From the NCBI GenBank assembly GCA_963675565.2, contig CAXXYD010000004.1:2170001-2234000 (forward strand): DNA of 64,000 nucleotides, read 5' to 3'. Positions 17,149 to 25,763 of this stretch are shown in pieces. The translations under genes were made by a program, and so were the position numbers. The first letter of the stretch is position 1; each line of letters starts with the position of its first letter. Origin of the DNA: JARRKU01 sp963675565 (GTDB lineage: Bacteria > Desulfobacterota > Desulfobacteria > Desulfobacterales > Desulfosarcinaceae). The notes below the pieces were generated by a model that saw only the letters and a program-made list of their open reading frames with translations, made no database searches and had not been told where the DNA came from.

Positions 17149-17827
17149 GGCAGGTCTCCTCTGGTTTTCATTTTTAGTTGCACAGGTTAACAGGTATCTG
17201 GGTGCCGAAGGGTTTGCGGGCAGCCAGGAGGCCCGTCGACTGATTATTTTGTGTTTTTTGCAGTGTCGCGCGGCCGGCCCGTTCACGGGTTACCCGCGAG
17301 TGGCGGTTTTCAACACAGCAGGGACTTTTTCTGCAGGTACAATCTGCAGGACATTCGTTGACAGGAGATGAACCAATTGGCGGGGAAGGTGATGCCCGAA
17401 GGCAGGATGCCATAGATTAGGGTTAATTTCCCTGGAACCGGCTCCTTGTCCGACGATTCCGTCTCCCCGGGAGATGTCCAGGCCCAATGGGGGGCGTCCA
17501 CGCCGGCGCATGCCGGGGGCCCAATATTGAAAAGTGCCGACGGGGGGGATAAAATTATGCAATGGGTCGCACAAAATGCCGCGCCGGCAGGGATGACTGG
17601 GGGTGTATTCTGTATCCTGGGTGAACTGGATGCCGCTGTATATGCACCCAAACAAAAAAGCACGCCGCCTGCGAAAAGAAGTCTCCGCAGCCAATGCCAG
17701 TCGGCGGCGCCTATTTTGTTTTTTTTATGCATAGCTCACTGATCCACAGGATTGCGTAGCCCATCGAAATTTTATTCATGAGTCATTTAATGTCAACTTC
17801 CGATTTTCTGGAGTGCTGGCAGTGCCG
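17149..17827. other. 679-base region with no convincing gene
   Basis: Open frames of 98 to 140 codons exist on both strands here, but none has a good ribosome site, a recognised domain or normal composition. The best candidate is 17310-17732 on the minus strand (listed separately). The stretch may be decayed coding sequence or a long spacer. Confidence 0.5.
17310..17732 (-). CDS. Doubtful hypothetical protein
   Basis: A possible 140-residue protein with a basic N-terminus and a hydrophobic segment (RRLLFAGGVLFCLGAYTAAS) that looks like a signal peptide. The rest is rich in Pro, Cys and Trp and resembles no family I know. No clear Shine-Dalgarno sequence precedes the ATG. Other frames are open over the same stretch, so this could be chance. 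Confidence 0.25.
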   Translation of the reverse strand: MHKKNKIGAADWHWLRRLLFAGGVLFCLGAYTAASSSPRIQNTPPVIPAGAAFCATHCIILSPPSALFNIGPPACAGVDAPHWAWTSPGETESSDKEPVPGKLTLIYGILPSGITFPANWFISCQRMSCRLYLQKKSLLC

Positions 17828-18322
17828 CTATTTTTCGCCATCATCATACTGAGCCATCGCCTTGAGCAGGCCCAGCGGGGACTGATGCATGGACAGTTTC
17901 TGAATGGCGGCCATTCTTTTCTGGTTTTTTTCGAATTTTTTCTGCATCCTTGCCTGATAAGCTTCTTTGAGCGCGTCTACCAGCTTTTCGAAGCTGCAGG
18001 GCTTTTCCAAGTATTTGAATGCGCCCAGTTTAGTGCATTCCACAGCAGAGTCAACCGTCGCGTGCCCTGTCAGCATGATAATTTCAATGAATTTATGGTT
18101 CTGTTTGAGTATTTTGAGAACCTGGGCACCGTCTGTACCCGGCATCTGCAGGTCGAGTACCGCCACATCGAATCCTCCCCGGCTGGCCGCCTGGATGGCG
18201 TCGTCTCCGTTGGAGGCCGTCGTAACGTTAAAGCCCTTGATGGATAGTCGGTCTGAGACCGCCTTTAAAAACTTCACCTCGTCATCGACCAATAGGATTT
18301 TAATCGAATTTTCCGTTTCCAT
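17828..18322 (-). CDS. Single-domain response regulator with C-terminal helix
   Basis: A 164-residue receiver protein. The acidic pair is in ILLVDDEVKFL, the phospho-acceptor Asp in VAVLDLQMPG, the Thr in MLTGHA and the Lys in KYLEKPCSFEKL. About 40 charged residues follow (EAYQARMQKKFEKNQKRMAA), probably a helix, with no DNA-binding or catalytic output domain. GGAGG lies before the ATG at 18322. It is the last gene of a five-gene minus-strand signalling operon that starts at 21653 and probably works as a phosphorelay carrier or through protein contacts. Confidence 0.88.
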   Translation of the reverse strand: METENSIKILLVDDEVKFLKAVSDRLSIKGFNVTTASNGDDAIQAASRGGFDVAVLDLQMPGTDGAQVLKILKQNHKFIEIIMLTGHATVDSAVECTKLGAFKYLEKPCSFEKLVDALKEAYQARMQKKFEKNQKRMAAIQKLSMHQSPLGLLKAMAQYDDGEK

Positions 18323-18363
18323 AACGTCCTCCACCTGCGTGGGTTAAAAAAAATGCCCTCTAA

Positions 18364-19083
18364 TTAGGCCCGGCTTCGCGAGGGTTTTGCGGTACCTGGA
18401 ATTTCCGGCGAAACGTCAAGCGCCGTTATGCTTTCAATCGATAATGGAATGTCCATTTCCACCCGATCGGTCACGCTGTCGCAGTGGATGGCGACACCGA
18501 TGGAATTGGCCATGGTGGCTGTGGCGACGTCGGGAAAGACCTGAAACATGCTGACGTCGAATCCCGGAAAGATAATACGCCAACCCGAATCGTCCAGCGG
18601 CTGAATGAAAATGGTGAATTCCGCTTCCGGTCCCGTGTGTTTATAGGCGAATACCAGGGTCTGGTAAACGACGGCCTGCAAAAGGAACGGGCAGGTCAAT
18701 ACAACCGGTGCGTCGCCTGGACCGGAGCGCAGATTTGTCTTTGCGGAAAAGCTGAGGTATTCGGAAAGGGCGATCACCATTTCCAGCACATCCAGGAGGT
18801 TGACGGATTGAACCGGGTTGTCGACACTATGGGAAAAGCGGTTCATCTGCCGGATGGTGGCAAACCCGCGCTGAATTTCCTCCATGATGCTGCCGGTGCA
18901 GCTTTTGAGCATATCGGGCGCGATGGGCTTGCCCGTCGAAGCCAGGTCCGACAGGTCGCTGAGCAGTCCCGATGTTTCTGAAATGATGGCCATGACATTC
19001 TTCAGCTCATGAGAAATCGATGCGTTGACCTTTCCGAAAAAGGCCAGACTGTCGTAACCGAACCAATCTTTCGTCTTGTCCAT
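18364..19083 (-). CDS. Degenerate histidine kinase / phosphotransferase-like protein
   Basis: A 239-residue soluble protein with an H-box (NASISHELKNVMAIISE, His near residue 24) at its very N-terminus and an ATPase-like C-terminal half. Where an N-box is expected it reads QAVVYQTLVFAYKHTG, without the ATP-binding Asn, and no DxGxG or GxGLG box follows. It therefore probably does not bind ATP. Its plan (short HisKA helical hairpin plus dead ATPase fold) recalls phosphotransferases such as ChpT and Spo0B. Its place between two receiver genes supports a phosphotransfer role, though that is inference. Confidence 0.7.
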   Translation of the reverse strand: MDKTKDWFGYDSLAFFGKVNASISHELKNVMAIISETSGLLSDLSDLASTGKPIAPDMLKSCTGSIMEEIQRGFATIRQMNRFSHSVDNPVQSVNLLDVLEMVIALSEYLSFSAKTNLRSGPGDAPVVLTCPFLLQAVVYQTLVFAYKHTGPEAEFTIFIQPLDDSGWRIIFPGFDVSMFQVFPDVATATMANSIGVAIHCDSVTDRVEMDIPLSIESITALDVSPEIPGTAKPSRSRA

Positions 19084-19144
19084 CTGGTGTCCTCGCCATG
19101 AAACCATTTGTTTCCGGTGTTCTCCCGCCGGGCCGCCCCTCCGC

Positions 19145-19528
19145 TCAGTTCCCGGGTTCTGGCACGGCCTGAGGGCCTTCAGCCAAACGATTCAGGGTTT
19201 CAATCAGCTCGTCGATTTTTAAGGGTTTGGGCAGATAATCTTCCGCCTCATTGGCCCCAAGTGTGTAATCCATGTTGGATCCGTGCCCGGTCAGGAAAAC
19301 AAATTTCATGCGTGGGTCGATCAGCCCCATCCTTCGCCGCAATTCAATACCGCCGATTCCCGGCATCTTGACGTCCAGAATAGCCACATCGAAACGCTCA
19401 CCCCGTTCTATCCGTTCAAGGGCGTTTTGACCGGAGAAAGAGACGTCGGCCTGGAGCCCTCTCAGTTCAAGGCGCTTGGCCAGCATCAGTACAAACTTTT
19501 GTTCGTCGTCGACCAGCAGAACCTTCAT
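19145..19528 (-). CDS. Single-domain response regulator
   Basis: A 127-residue stand-alone receiver. It shows VLLVDDEQKFV, the phospho-acceptor Asp in VAILDVKMPGIGG, FLTGHG and the Lys in DYLPKPLKIDEL. There is no output domain. Its ATG overlaps the stop of the membrane kinase gene by four bases (ATGA), so it is translationally coupled to it and is its likely substrate. Confidence 0.92.
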   Translation of the reverse strand: MKVLLVDDEQKFVLMLAKRLELRGLQADVSFSGQNALERIERGERFDVAILDVKMPGIGGIELRRRMGLIDPRMKFVFLTGHGSNMDYTLGANEAEDYLPKPLKIDELIETLNRLAEGPQAVPEPGN

Positions 19529-21285
19529 GCTTGGATTTCCTTTTTCGTTTGAACTGGTAAAGTGACCACGAAAGTGGTCCCCTCGCCCGTTTTGCTCTGA
19601 ACCGCGATGTTGCCATGAAGTTTCTGGACCAGGCCGTAGGTAATGGACAAACCGAGACCGGTTCCCTGGCCCTCTTTTTTCGTGGTAAAAAACGGTTCAA
19701 ACACTTTACCGAGGTGCTCTTCAGAAATACCGCAGCCATTGTCTCGGATGAAAAGCCGTACCTGTTCCGGGCCATCCATCTCTGCCCGGATATCCAGGAT
19801 GCAGCCGTTGTTGATGGCCTGAAAGGCGTTGTTCACCAGGTTGAGAATGATCTGCTGCAGTTTTCCCCGATCGGTTTCGATGAGCGGGATCGTTTCCGGA
19901 ATATCTACACTGATGGCGATATTGCGGTATTCGGCCTCTTTCTTGTGAAAATTAATGACATCGGTAACCATCTCCTTCAGATCGATGGATTGGGTTTGAA
20001 TGTCAAAACGGCGGGCAAAACCCAGCAATTGCCGGGTGATGGTGCCGCAACGTTCCACGGCTTCGATAATCGTGTCGATGTGTTCCACCAGTTCCGTGTC
20101 TTCTTTGTACTGTTCCTTGATCAGGAACAAGTCTTTTACATAACCGGCCGTTTCGTTGATCAATGCCAGCGGATTGTTGATTTCATGGGCCACACCGGCA
20201 GCCAGCTGTCCGATGGAGGCCAGTTGGCAGTTCTGTTCGGCCAAGGCCATGGTCTTGGCTTTTTCCCGGTCGGCATGAAATATTCTGTTCACCATAACGG
20301 TGGATGTCAAGGTGATTACGATGGCAATGCTGGCGGCGCTGATGGCCAGAAACCAGTTGATATCGGATCGCAGGTCCAGCCACACTTTCATCATGCTGGC
20401 TTTTTGCTTGACCACCATGAGGATAAATCCTGTGGGCGCAATCTTGGTGTCGATAAATGCATAGCCCACAATGATGGGTAGACCGCTCCGATCTGATGAC
20501 AGCACTGCTTTTGTCCGGTCGGAGTAAGCCGGAACCGATAGGCTCACATGCCGGGATGGGTCCGCGTAAAACTGGGAAGGGGTCTGGAGCAGGCCGTCAC
20601 GGTTGATCAGGAAAATGTCGGCATGTTCGCCGGTTTTAAAGGCGGACAGGGTCTGGATCAGCCGTTCGGTTTCCAGTGTGGCCCGCAATACGAAAAAGTG
20701 GCCGTCCGGGCGTTTGGACTTGACGGCCACGACGATATGGGGAACGTCGCGATAGCCCGAAAAAATTTCGCTGACACAGGCATCGTGCTGCTGGCATTCC
20801 ATGAACCAGGGCTGATCGCTATAGTCTTTGCCTTCCAGGTTGAAGGGCCCGGCATAGGCGACCTGGGTACCGTTGTCCGCCATGACACTCAGATCGGTCA
20901 ACCCGCCGAAACCCAGCTTAAGATTGCGCAGCACCTCCGAAAGGACTCCGGGGCGGGTCAACCGGTCATAGCCCATTTCGTTGACTGTGAATGTCAAGGC
21001 GGCCAGGCGTTCCTCCAGGAAAAACGTGACCGCTCTGCGGGTATTCGAAGCCAGCCTTTCGGTGCGCAGGAGCGCTTCTGTATTAATGGACGTTTCAGTG
21101 AGCTGGTAGTAGATCAGAGCCATGACGATCAGCGGCAAAAGGGCGGTGGTCATCAGGATAAAAATAGTCATGCCCCAGGTCTGTCGATAGTCCTGGAAGG
21201 TGTAGTACGGATTGAGGTGCTCTTCCCCATTGCGGGAAAACTGGGGCCATATTGAACTTAATAAGCTGTTCGGCGACTGGGTCAT
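19525..21285 (-). CDS. Membrane sensor histidine kinase with Cache-type sensor domain
   Basis: A 586-residue kinase. A first membrane helix (about 37-58, MTIFILMTTALLPLIVMALI), a periplasmic double-Cache-like domain (about 60-310, YSDQPWFMECQQHDACVSEIF), a second membrane helix (about 315-340) and a cytoplasmic HisKA (AAGVAHEINNPLALINE) lead to a complete HATPase (LVNNAFQAI, DNGCGI, GTGLGLSITYGLV). It should phosphorylate one or more of the operon's three receivers. The start MTQSPN at 21285 overlaps the stop of the preceding receiver by four bases. Cache domains bind small ligands such as organic acids or amino acids; the ligand here is unknown. Confidence 0.92.
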   Translation of the reverse strand: MTQSPNSLLSSIWPQFSRNGEEHLNPYYTFQDYRQTWGMTIFILMTTALLPLIVMALIYYQLTETSINTEALLRTERLASNTRRAVTFFLEERLAALTFTVNEMGYDRLTRPGVLSEVLRNLKLGFGGLTDLSVMADNGTQVAYAGPFNLEGKDYSDQPWFMECQQHDACVSEIFSGYRDVPHIVVAVKSKRPDGHFFVLRATLETERLIQTLSAFKTGEHADIFLINRDGLLQTPSQFYADPSRHVSLSVPAYSDRTKAVLSSDRSGLPIIVGYAFIDTKIAPTGFILMVVKQKASMMKVWLDLRSDINWFLAISAASIAIVITLTSTVMVNRIFHADREKAKTMALAEQNCQLASIGQLAAGVAHEINNPLALINETAGYVKDLFLIKEQYKEDTELVEHIDTIIEAVERCGTITRQLLGFARRFDIQTQSIDLKEMVTDVINFHKKEAEYRNIAISVDIPETIPLIETDRGKLQQIILNLVNNAFQAINNGCILDIRAEMDGPEQVRLFIRDNGCGISEEHLGKVFEPFFTTKKEGQGTGLGLSITYGLVQKLHGNIAVQSKTGEGTTFVVTLPVQTKKEIQA

Positions 21286-21653
21286 TCCGGCATCTCTTTG
21301 ATCTGGGCCATGATGGCCACCAACCGATCGATATCCAAAGGTTTGTTCATAAAGGAATGGGCTCCCCGGGCCATACACTGCTCCCGGTCCCGCTCCGTCC
21401 CGTGACCGGTCAGAATGATGACGGCCGTTTCTGGCCGGGATGTTTTGATTTGAGTCAGCACTTCTGTACCATACAGGTCAGGCAGCCGCAGGTCCAGTAT
21501 GACCATACGGAAATGTTCCCGGGCAACCATTTTAATGGCCGCCCTGCCGTCGTAACAGGCCTTACAACGCAATTTTCGAAGTTCCAACCGCCTGGCGAGC
21601 ATATCCGCATAGCGTTGTTCGTCATCGACAATAAGTATATCATAATGTTTCAT
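21282..21653 (-). CDS. Single-domain response regulator
   Basis: A 123-residue receiver, first gene of the five-gene signalling operon. It has ILIVDDEQRYA, the phospho-acceptor in MVILDLRLPDLYG, ILTGHG and HSFMNKPLDIDRL. The start at MKHYDI is chosen because the receiver fold begins there; the frame is open to 21707. The stop overlaps the kinase start (ATGA). No output domain is present. Confidence 0.9.
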   Translation of the reverse strand: MKHYDILIVDDEQRYADMLARRLELRKLRCKACYDGRAAIKMVAREHFRMVILDLRLPDLYGTEVLTQIKTSRPETAVIILTGHGTERDREQCMARGAHSFMNKPLDIDRLVAIMAQIKEMPE

Positions 21654-21672
21654 ATTGCAACTCTTTTTTTGG

Positions 21673-21701
21673 TTGACTGGACCCAGAACATGCTCTATAT
21701 G
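21673..21701 (+). promoter_or_regulatory. Sigma-70-type promoter for the tauE operon
   Basis: TTGACT (21673-21678), a 17-base spacer and TATATG (21696-21701), ending 57 bases before the TauE ATG. It sits in the 105-base divergent region shared with the signalling operon. Confidence 0.5.
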
Positions 21702-21704
21702 AAA

Positions 21705-21733
21705 CATATAAATTAAAAAGTTTAAATTGTAAA
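21705..21733 (-). promoter_or_regulatory. Sigma-70-type promoter for the signalling operon
   Basis: On the minus strand TTTACA (21728-21733), a 17-base spacer and TATATG (21705-21710), about 52 bases before the receiver ATG. It lies back to back with the promoter for tauE, only four bases away, so the two operons may compete or be co-regulated. Confidence 0.5.
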
Positions 21734-21758
21734 CACTTTGATGGAGGAAATTGACTAA

Positions 21759-22736
21759 ATGTTAAACACTCGAATGGCCTCTATCGGCCGCTGGCTTTTG
21801 TTGATGCTGTTTTTTGTTATGAGCTGCCCCGCCATTGCCGCCGCCACGGAAACCATGGTCGGTGGCGCCCCATCAAAACCCTGGTGGTTCTGGCCCATCA
21901 TCCTTTTTTTCTTTTGTCTAGTTCTCGGTATTCTGGCCGTCATGGCCGGCGTCGGGGGGGGGGTGCTGTATGTTCCGCTGGTCAGTGGATTCTTCCCGTT
22001 CCATATCGACTTTGTGAGGGGTATCGGCCTGATGGTGGCCCTGGCGGGGGCGCTTGCTGCCGGACCGGGTCTGTTGCGCCGCAATTTGGCCAACCTGCGG
22101 CTGGCCTTGCCTGTGGCCCTGATCGCATCGGCCTGCTCCATCGTCGGCGCCATGCTCGGCTTGTACCTTTCGCGGCTCAACCCCAATCTGATCCAGGCCT
22201 GTCTGGGCGGCACCATTGTGGGCATCGCCTTTTTGCTTCTGTTTTCAAAAAACACCGAAAAACCGGTGGTGACCAAGCAGGACGCCATCGGGCTGGCCCT
22301 GGGACTCCAAGGGGTCTACTGGGATGATGGGGCCCGGGAGAGCGTGGAATGGAAAACCCACCGCACCCTCCTGGGGCTGTTCATGTTTATTCTGATCGGC
22401 CTGCTGGCCGGCATGTTCGGACTGGGTGCCGGCTGGGCAAATGTTCCGGTGCTCAACCTGTTGATGGGGGTTCCGCTCAAGGTGTCTGTGGCCACAAGCA
22501 AGTTTTTGTTATCCATCACCGATACGTCGGCGGCCTGGATCTATTTGAACCGGGGCTGCGTGATTCCGCTGATCGCGGTGCCATCCATCGTCGGTTTGAT
22601 GCTTGGGTCGATTCTGGGGGTCAGGATACTGGCGGTGGCCAAACCAAAGTTCATCCGCTATATGGTGATCAGCGTATTGTTCTTTGCCGGATTGAAAGCC
22701 CTGGACAAGGGGTTGGGGCTGGGCTTCCTGGGTTAA
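21759..22736 (+). CDS. TauE/SafE family sulfite/sulfonate exporter
   Basis: A 325-residue polytopic membrane protein with an N-terminal signal-like helix (RWLLLMLFFVMSCPAIAAA) and about eight membrane segments. It has the two glycine-rich TauE repeats: GVGGGVLYVPLVSGFFP and GLGAGWANVPVLNLLMGVP. The family exports sulfite, sulfoacetate and related anions. In sulfur-metabolising deltaproteobacteria such genes are common and often followed by a small DUF1634 protein, as here. A sigma-70-like promoter is 57 bases upstream, and GGAGG precedes the start. Confidence 0.9.
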   Translation: MLNTRMASIGRWLLLMLFFVMSCPAIAAATETMVGGAPSKPWWFWPIILFFFCLVLGILAVMAGVGGGVLYVPLVSGFFPFHIDFVRGIGLMVALAGALAAGPGLLRRNLANLRLALPVALIASACSIVGAMLGLYLSRLNPNLIQACLGGTIVGIAFLLLFSKNTEKPVVTKQDAIGLALGLQGVYWDDGARESVEWKTHRTLLGLFMFILIGLLAGMFGLGAGWANVPVLNLLMGVPLKVSVATSKFLLSITDTSAAWIYLNRGCVIPLIAVPSIVGLMLGSILGVRILAVAKPKFIRYMVISVLFFAGLKALDKGLGLGFLG

Positions 22737-22776
22737 CCTGCGCTTTTGCCGAAACGATCGTAAAAAGGAGAAAAAA

Positions 22777-23205
22777 ATGTCTGCCATGGACCATCAATCG
22801 CTCAAACCGACCAAGGAGCAGATCATATATGCCAACTTGTTGCTCATGGGAATGGTTACTGGTATCATTGTTCTGGTTGTCACTTACGCGATATATGTGA
22901 CCGGGATTTTACCCTCCCATGTCGATATGCATTTAATCGCCGCCAACTGGGGCAAGGGTATCCACGAGTATCTCGAAATTACCCACTCTCCTCACGGCTG
23001 GGGGTGGCTTACCCTGCTGGGCAAAGGGGATTTTTTAAATTATATCGGTTTCACCCTGCTGGGAATCTTGACCATAATCTGCTATCTGGTACTGGTCAGG
23101 GGCTACTTCAGGCAGAAAAATTGGATATTTTTTGCCATCAGCATTTTGGAAATTACCGTTTTGTCTCTTGCGGCATCAGGTCTTCTGGGCAGCGGCGGGC
23201 ATTAA
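22777..23205 (+). CDS. Small DUF1634-like membrane protein
   Basis: A 142-residue protein with three membrane helices (about 20-43, 88-107 and 114-136). The loop between the first two contains the HSPHGWGWL segment. Small membrane proteins of the DUF1634 type regularly accompany TauE exporters and may be accessory subunits. AAAAAGGAG precedes the ATG. The 41-base gap to tauE indicates one operon. Confidence 0.75.
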   Translation: MSAMDHQSLKPTKEQIIYANLLLMGMVTGIIVLVVTYAIYVTGILPSHVDMHLIAANWGKGIHEYLEITHSPHGWGWLTLLGKGDFLNYIGFTLLGILTIICYLVLVRGYFRQKNWIFFAISILEITVLSLAASGLLGSGGH

Positions 23206-23264
23206 AAGACGCCATACAATGGCCTGAAACCCGAATCTTCCATTACATGCAAAGGTAGGTCGAA

Positions 23265-24071
23265 ATGAAACACAAGAAAATAAATATTCTGCTGGTGGAC
23301 GACAACCGCAAGTTTCTTGAGTCCGCCGCCCAACGCGCCGAAATCAAGGGGTTCAACGTTTTTACCGCGGAAAATGGCGCAGCCGCTTTAGAAATCGCAA
23401 AAGACAACCCCATCCACGTGGCCGTTGTCGACCATCAGATGCCGGACATGGAAGGCCTGGTGGTCATTACCAAGCTCAAGGGAATGATGCCGGACATCCG
23501 AACGATCCTTTTGACCGGACACGGTGACGAAAAATTGAAAGAGGCGACCCAGGCGCTCAATTCGACCTATTTCGACAAAGGTGAGATGGGCCGTTTCTGG
23601 GAGTTTCTTTCCAATCTGCCGCTGGGAAGCATCAATATTCTTCTGGTGGACGACAACAAAAACTTTGTCACCACACTGGCCGAAAGGATCCGGCTGAAGG
23701 GTTATGACCCGCTGGTTGCTCTCAACGGCCGCGAGGCGCTCGAAATTGTCCGAAGCAACAAGATCCAGATGGCTGTGGTGGATCATGAAATGCCGGATAT
23801 GGACGGGTTGGTGGTCATCACCAAGCTCAAAGAGATCGACCCCGATATCCACACCCTGCTGCTCACCGGACATGGTGACGAAAAACTCAGGGAGGCGACC
23901 CAGGCGCTCAATTCCCACTATTTTGAAAAAGAGGAGATGAACAAGTTCTGGAGCTTTATCCGCAGAAACCTGCAACGCCTGGAAAAACACATGGCGGCGG
24001 CGGGTATGGCCACCGGTGGCGATATCGAGGATGCATTGGACATTGAATCTCCCCATGATAAAGAGCGCTAA
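23265..24071 (+). CDS. Tandem double-receiver protein
   Basis: A 268-residue protein made of two receiver domains (about 4-120 and 124-240) and a 28-residue tail. Each has an acidic pair (LLVDDNRKF, LLVDDNKNF), the acceptor Asp in VVDHQMPDMEG and VVDHEMPDMDG, and LLTGHGDEK. The conserved KP dipeptide is replaced by KGE or KEE (TYFDKGEM, HYFEKEEM). The halves are very alike in protein and DNA; a stretch of more than 20 bases encoding EATQALN is identical, which indicates a recent internal duplication. There is no output domain. It lies between the TauE pair and a related receiver-AAA+ protein. Confidence 0.88.
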   Translation: MKHKKINILLVDDNRKFLESAAQRAEIKGFNVFTAENGAAALEIAKDNPIHVAVVDHQMPDMEGLVVITKLKGMMPDIRTILLTGHGDEKLKEATQALNSTYFDKGEMGRFWEFLSNLPLGSINILLVDDNKNFVTTLAERIRLKGYDPLVALNGREALEIVRSNKIQMAVVDHEMPDMDGLVVITKLKEIDPDIHTLLLTGHGDEKLREATQALNSHYFEKEEMNKFWSFIRRNLQRLEKHMAAAGMATGGDIEDALDIESPHDKER

Positions 24072-24209
24072 GGTGCATAAAAAAATCTGCCCATCAGCAG
24101 CCGTTGCCTGTAGAAGCGTTTCGTATGATGTTTGTTCATACCTTGATGGAAGTGATGGGAAAATGTTGCACCGTGGCAATTTAAAGCCATACGGGAAAGA
24201 AAATCAGTC

Positions 24210-25706
24210 ATGACAACACAGGTAAAAAAAGTTCTTCTGGTCGACGATGAAGAAAAATTGCTTAAATCCATTGCCCAGCGCCTGGAGGTTCTGGGATTTG
24301 TGCCTTTGACTGCAAACAATGGCATGGCGGCAATCGATATTGCCATGGAAAATGAAATTGACCTTGCCATCGTCGATCTTCAGATGCCTGACATGAACGG
24401 ACTGGTAACCATTACCAAACTGAAAGAGATCAATCCCGGTTTAAAAACCATCCTGTTGACCGGCCACGGCAACGACAAGGTAAGACAGGCCACTGAATCG
24501 CTGAACGCCAACTATTTCGAAAAAGACGAGATGGGGGATTTCTGGCATTTTATCAAAAAAATAAACGATGATGGGAAAGTCGTCGTCATCCGGCCTGCAA
24601 CGACCGGGCATACGCTGCCGGTCTCCGGGGAGGACCAGTCGGGAATCTATCGCCCCAATGAAATCGAAATCCATCCTCAGGGCAATTTTACCCATGCCGG
24701 TGAAGGCGTTGAAGCGGCGTTGGCGCGTGCCAGACGATCCGGCGATATAGGGCGGCTGCGAATCGTCGGCGAGACCCCGGCCATGCAGGAGCTGCGCAAA
24801 AGCATTGAGCGCGTGGCGTCATTGGATTGCACCGTGTTGCTGCATGGCGAGCCGGGCACCGGCAAAGAGCTTGCCGCCCGGGCCATCCATGCTGGAAGTA
24901 TCCGCTGCAATGATCGTTTTCTGGCCATCAATTGCGAAAACTTCGGAAGCGAGCAACTCGCCGGACAACTGCTCGGCTATCAAAGCGGCCGGCTGGACGA
25001 GGCGGTTCGCAATCACAGCGGGATTTTCGACAGCGTTCAGGTGGGCACGCTTCTTTTCGACCAGATTGAAAAGATGCCACACAACATGCAGGAACAGTTG
25101 CTGCGCATCCTTGAAACGGCGGACACCCGGCATTCCGGCGGCAAAATCGAAAGGGGCGGGAGAATCGACACCCGTATCCTGACGGCGACCGGTGCGGATC
25201 TGGGGCAACAGACGAAAACGGGGGCCTTTTCCAAGGTTCTTTATGACCGGCTGAAGTTGTTTGAGCTGACGATTCCGCCCTTGCGGGAGCGAAAGGACGA
25301 CATCCCCCCGCTATGTCGGTACTTCTTTGACAAGTATCGAAAAGAGCTGGGAAAACCAGTGAATTCGATTTCTCCGGAGTTTGTCAAAATCCTGGTTGAC
25401 TATGATTTCCCAGGCAATGTCCGTGAACTTAAGCATATCGTCGAGCGAGCGGTTATCCTTTCAGAAGGGGCCACCATCGAGCGAAAGCACCTGCCGGTCA
25501 GATTTCTCGATGACCTGAAACCCGGAGCAAAGCGGCTGGAGCCCAGTCAGTTTTCGACACTGGCGGAGCTTGAAAAGCGCCACATCGTCAAAGTTCTTGA
25601 GGCGACTCAGGGGAACAAATCCAGATCGGCGGAAATTTTAGGCATCAGCCGCGCAGCGCTTTGGCGCAAATTGAAGCAGTTCAGGGCCGAAAAGCCCGGA
25701 CCGTAA
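24210..25706 (+). CDS. Receiver-AAA+-Fis protein without GAFTGA motif
   Basis: A 498-residue NtrC-like protein. The receiver (about 5-120) has VLLVDDEEKLL, the acceptor in LAIVDLQMPDMNG, and the same unusual YFEKDEMG end as the double receiver upstream. The AAA+ domain (about 190-420) has Walker A GEPGTGKE, but Walker B reads LLFDQIEKM (Gln for the catalytic Glu) and the sigma-54 loop is absent (LGYQSGRLDEAVRNHSG). The C-terminal Fis-type HTH (NKSRSAEILGISRAALWRKL) is intact. It probably binds DNA but should not activate sigma-54 RNA polymerase, and may hydrolyse ATP poorly. ATG at 24210 follows a 138-base spacer. Confidence 0.85.
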   Translation: MTTQVKKVLLVDDEEKLLKSIAQRLEVLGFVPLTANNGMAAIDIAMENEIDLAIVDLQMPDMNGLVTITKLKEINPGLKTILLTGHGNDKVRQATESLNANYFEKDEMGDFWHFIKKINDDGKVVVIRPATTGHTLPVSGEDQSGIYRPNEIEIHPQGNFTHAGEGVEAALARARRSGDIGRLRIVGETPAMQELRKSIERVASLDCTVLLHGEPGTGKELAARAIHAGSIRCNDRFLAINCENFGSEQLAGQLLGYQSGRLDEAVRNHSGIFDSVQVGTLLFDQIEKMPHNMQEQLLRILETADTRHSGGKIERGGRIDTRILTATGADLGQQTKTGAFSKVLYDRLKLFELTIPPLRERKDDIPPLCRYFFDKYRKELGKPVNSISPEFVKILVDYDFPGNVRELKHIVERAVILSEGATIERKHLPVRFLDDLKPGAKRLEPSQFSTLAELEKRHIVKVLEATQGNKSRSAEILGISRAALWRKLKQFRAEKPGP

Positions 25707-25763
25707 TTCTATCGCGGATGAACCACCAGCCCGCCCCATCGGACCATTTGCGAACCCAACGAT

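Noticed and set aside
17446..17742. A possible 98-residue plus-strand protein
   Set aside because: No ribosome site, unusual composition, and another frame on the opposite strand is equally open.
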